64,000 bases of DNA, taken from Zobellia uliginosa (GTDB taxonomy: Bacteria; Bacteroidota; Bacteroidia; Flavobacteriales; Flavobacteriaceae). Below are positions 63,510 to 64,000 of the stretch, piece after piece. The DNA lies in the NCBI RefSeq assembly GCF_018860745.1, contig NZ_JAHKPY010000002.1, positions 124,001 through 188,000 on the forward strand. The letters are read 5' to 3'. The stretch's first letter is position 1, and each line of letters starts with the position of its first letter. The position numbers and the translations under genes are program-made. The notes under the pieces are model-generated. The model had not been told where the DNA came from. It saw only the letters and a list, made by a program, of their open reading frames with translations, and did no database searches.

Positions 63510-64000
63510 ATGTCTAAAATTGTAATACTGGGAGCAGGAATAGCGGGTCATGTGGCCGCTACTCACCTAAGGAGAAAGTTGTCAAAAGAACATGAAGTGG
63601 TCGTTGTTTCTCCTAACGGAAATTACCAATGGATACCTTCTAATATATGGGTAGGTGTGGGTAGGATGAAATCGGAAGATATTCTTTTTCCCCTAACACC
63701 ATTATATAAGAAAAAAGGCATTGACTTCAAAAGGGCCAAGGTGACCACTTTTCATCCAGAAGGAGATACCGAAACTTTAAAACCTTATGTAAACATACAG
63801 TACGTTCTTAAGGAAGATCAGGGCAGGACGGAAAAAGTAACCTACGACTATTTAATTAATGCAACAGGTCCAAAATTGGCTTTTGATCAAACAGAAGGGC
63901 TTTTGCCCGCAACCAATAAGACCTATTCAGTTTGTACCTATACCCATGCAGAGCATGCATGGCAAGGATTGGACGAACTCATTCAAAGAATGAAGAAGGG
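63510..64000 (+). CDS. Sulfide:quinone oxidoreductase-like flavoprotein (N-terminal part, cut by window edge)
   Basis: 163 codons from the ATG at 63510 to the edge. The FAD site is IVILGAGIAGHVAATHLRRKL at the N-terminus, followed by VVVSPNGNYQWIPSNIWVGVGRMK near residue 30 and DYLINATGPKLAF near residue 113, the pattern of sulfide:quinone oxidoreductase and flavocytochrome c sulfide dehydrogenase relatives. It would oxidise sulfide to sulfane sulfur on the membrane, which the persulfide dioxygenase cluster could process. NADH dehydrogenase-like flavoproteins are the alternative, since the active cysteines are only partly in view. Confidence 0.85.
   Translation, partial: MSKIVILGAGIAGHVAATHLRRKLSKEHEVVVVSPNGNYQWIPSNIWVGVGRMKSEDILFPLTPLYKKKGIDFKRAKVTTFHPEGDTETLKPYVNIQYVLKEDQGRTEKVTYDYLINATGPKLAFDQTEGLLPATNKTYSVCTYTHAEHAWQGLDELIQRMKK

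Overview
The window looks like the chromosome of a marine member of the Bacteroidota, most likely Flavobacteriaceae. The evidence is low G+C DNA, the Bacteroidota-type promoter box TAnnTTTG, an oleate hydratase very close to the Elizabethkingia enzyme, lipoproteins with short lipoboxes, DUF6702 and YHYH proteins, and a propeller-type sensor kinase. I see no rRNA, tRNA, CRISPR array, prophage or insertion sequence.

Positions 1-49,550 form a stress and energy island. In order they hold: two oleate hydratases and an HdeD-like protein (1-3145); an operon of coiled-coil protein, UbiB-like kinase and DUF4010 protein (3508-6891); AhpD-like protein plus FtsH (7164-9489); a WG-repeat protein, a universal stress protein and a second coiled-coil protein (9688-11749); a carbon operon ppsA-ldhA-gpmA-pfkB-fba-glk (11863-19106, minus); a divergent nine-gene F-type ATPase operon of the N-ATPase kind, atpDCQRBEFAG (19283-26086); a six-gene drug-efflux ABC/HlyD/TolC operon (26230-32445); enolase plus a flavin/PPOX protein; an MlaE-MlaF-MlaD lipid transport operon; a ClC antiporter; a general stress protein with a PepSY-like protein; an operon of a 71-residue protein, a cysteine-less Spx/ArsC-like protein and a GH15 glucoamylase; a second universal stress protein; and a tandemly duplicated cassette of EF-hand lipoprotein, YHYH lipoprotein and DUF6702 protein (45041-49315).

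The main result is one regulatory code across this island. Fifteen intergenic palindromes of the form TGAY-N4-RTCA lie before nearly every transcription unit. In 13 of 15 a TAnnTTTG-type box (at least 5 of 6 bases) is centred exactly 33 bp downstream in the direction of the gene, and the other two have 4 of 6 at the same place. This is the geometry of a Crp/FNR-family activator at about -41. The genes fit a response to oxygen or energy limitation: glucan to glucose, glycolysis to D-lactate, ATP-driven cation export, protein quality control, envelope maintenance. That role is inferred; the site geometry is read directly.

Positions 49,732-52,922 are a sulfane-sulfur cluster: persulfide dioxygenase with rhodanese domains, a lone rhodanese, a metal-binding HMA protein, a DUF2892 protein and a Crp/Fnr regulator. 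Its recognition helix resembles NtcA, and a GTA-N8-TAC palindrome sits 33 bp from a -7 box before the dioxygenase gene. A close relative of this site precedes the sulfide:quinone oxidoreductase-like gene cut by the right edge (63510). Positions 52,958-56,031 hold an AraC regulator, a membrane protein, a START-like protein and an SDR enzyme, bracketed by the regulator gene and a decayed 320-bp copy of its 3' end. The last part (56,666-62,973) holds two lipoproteins of unclear function and a 1079-residue propeller sensor histidine kinase.
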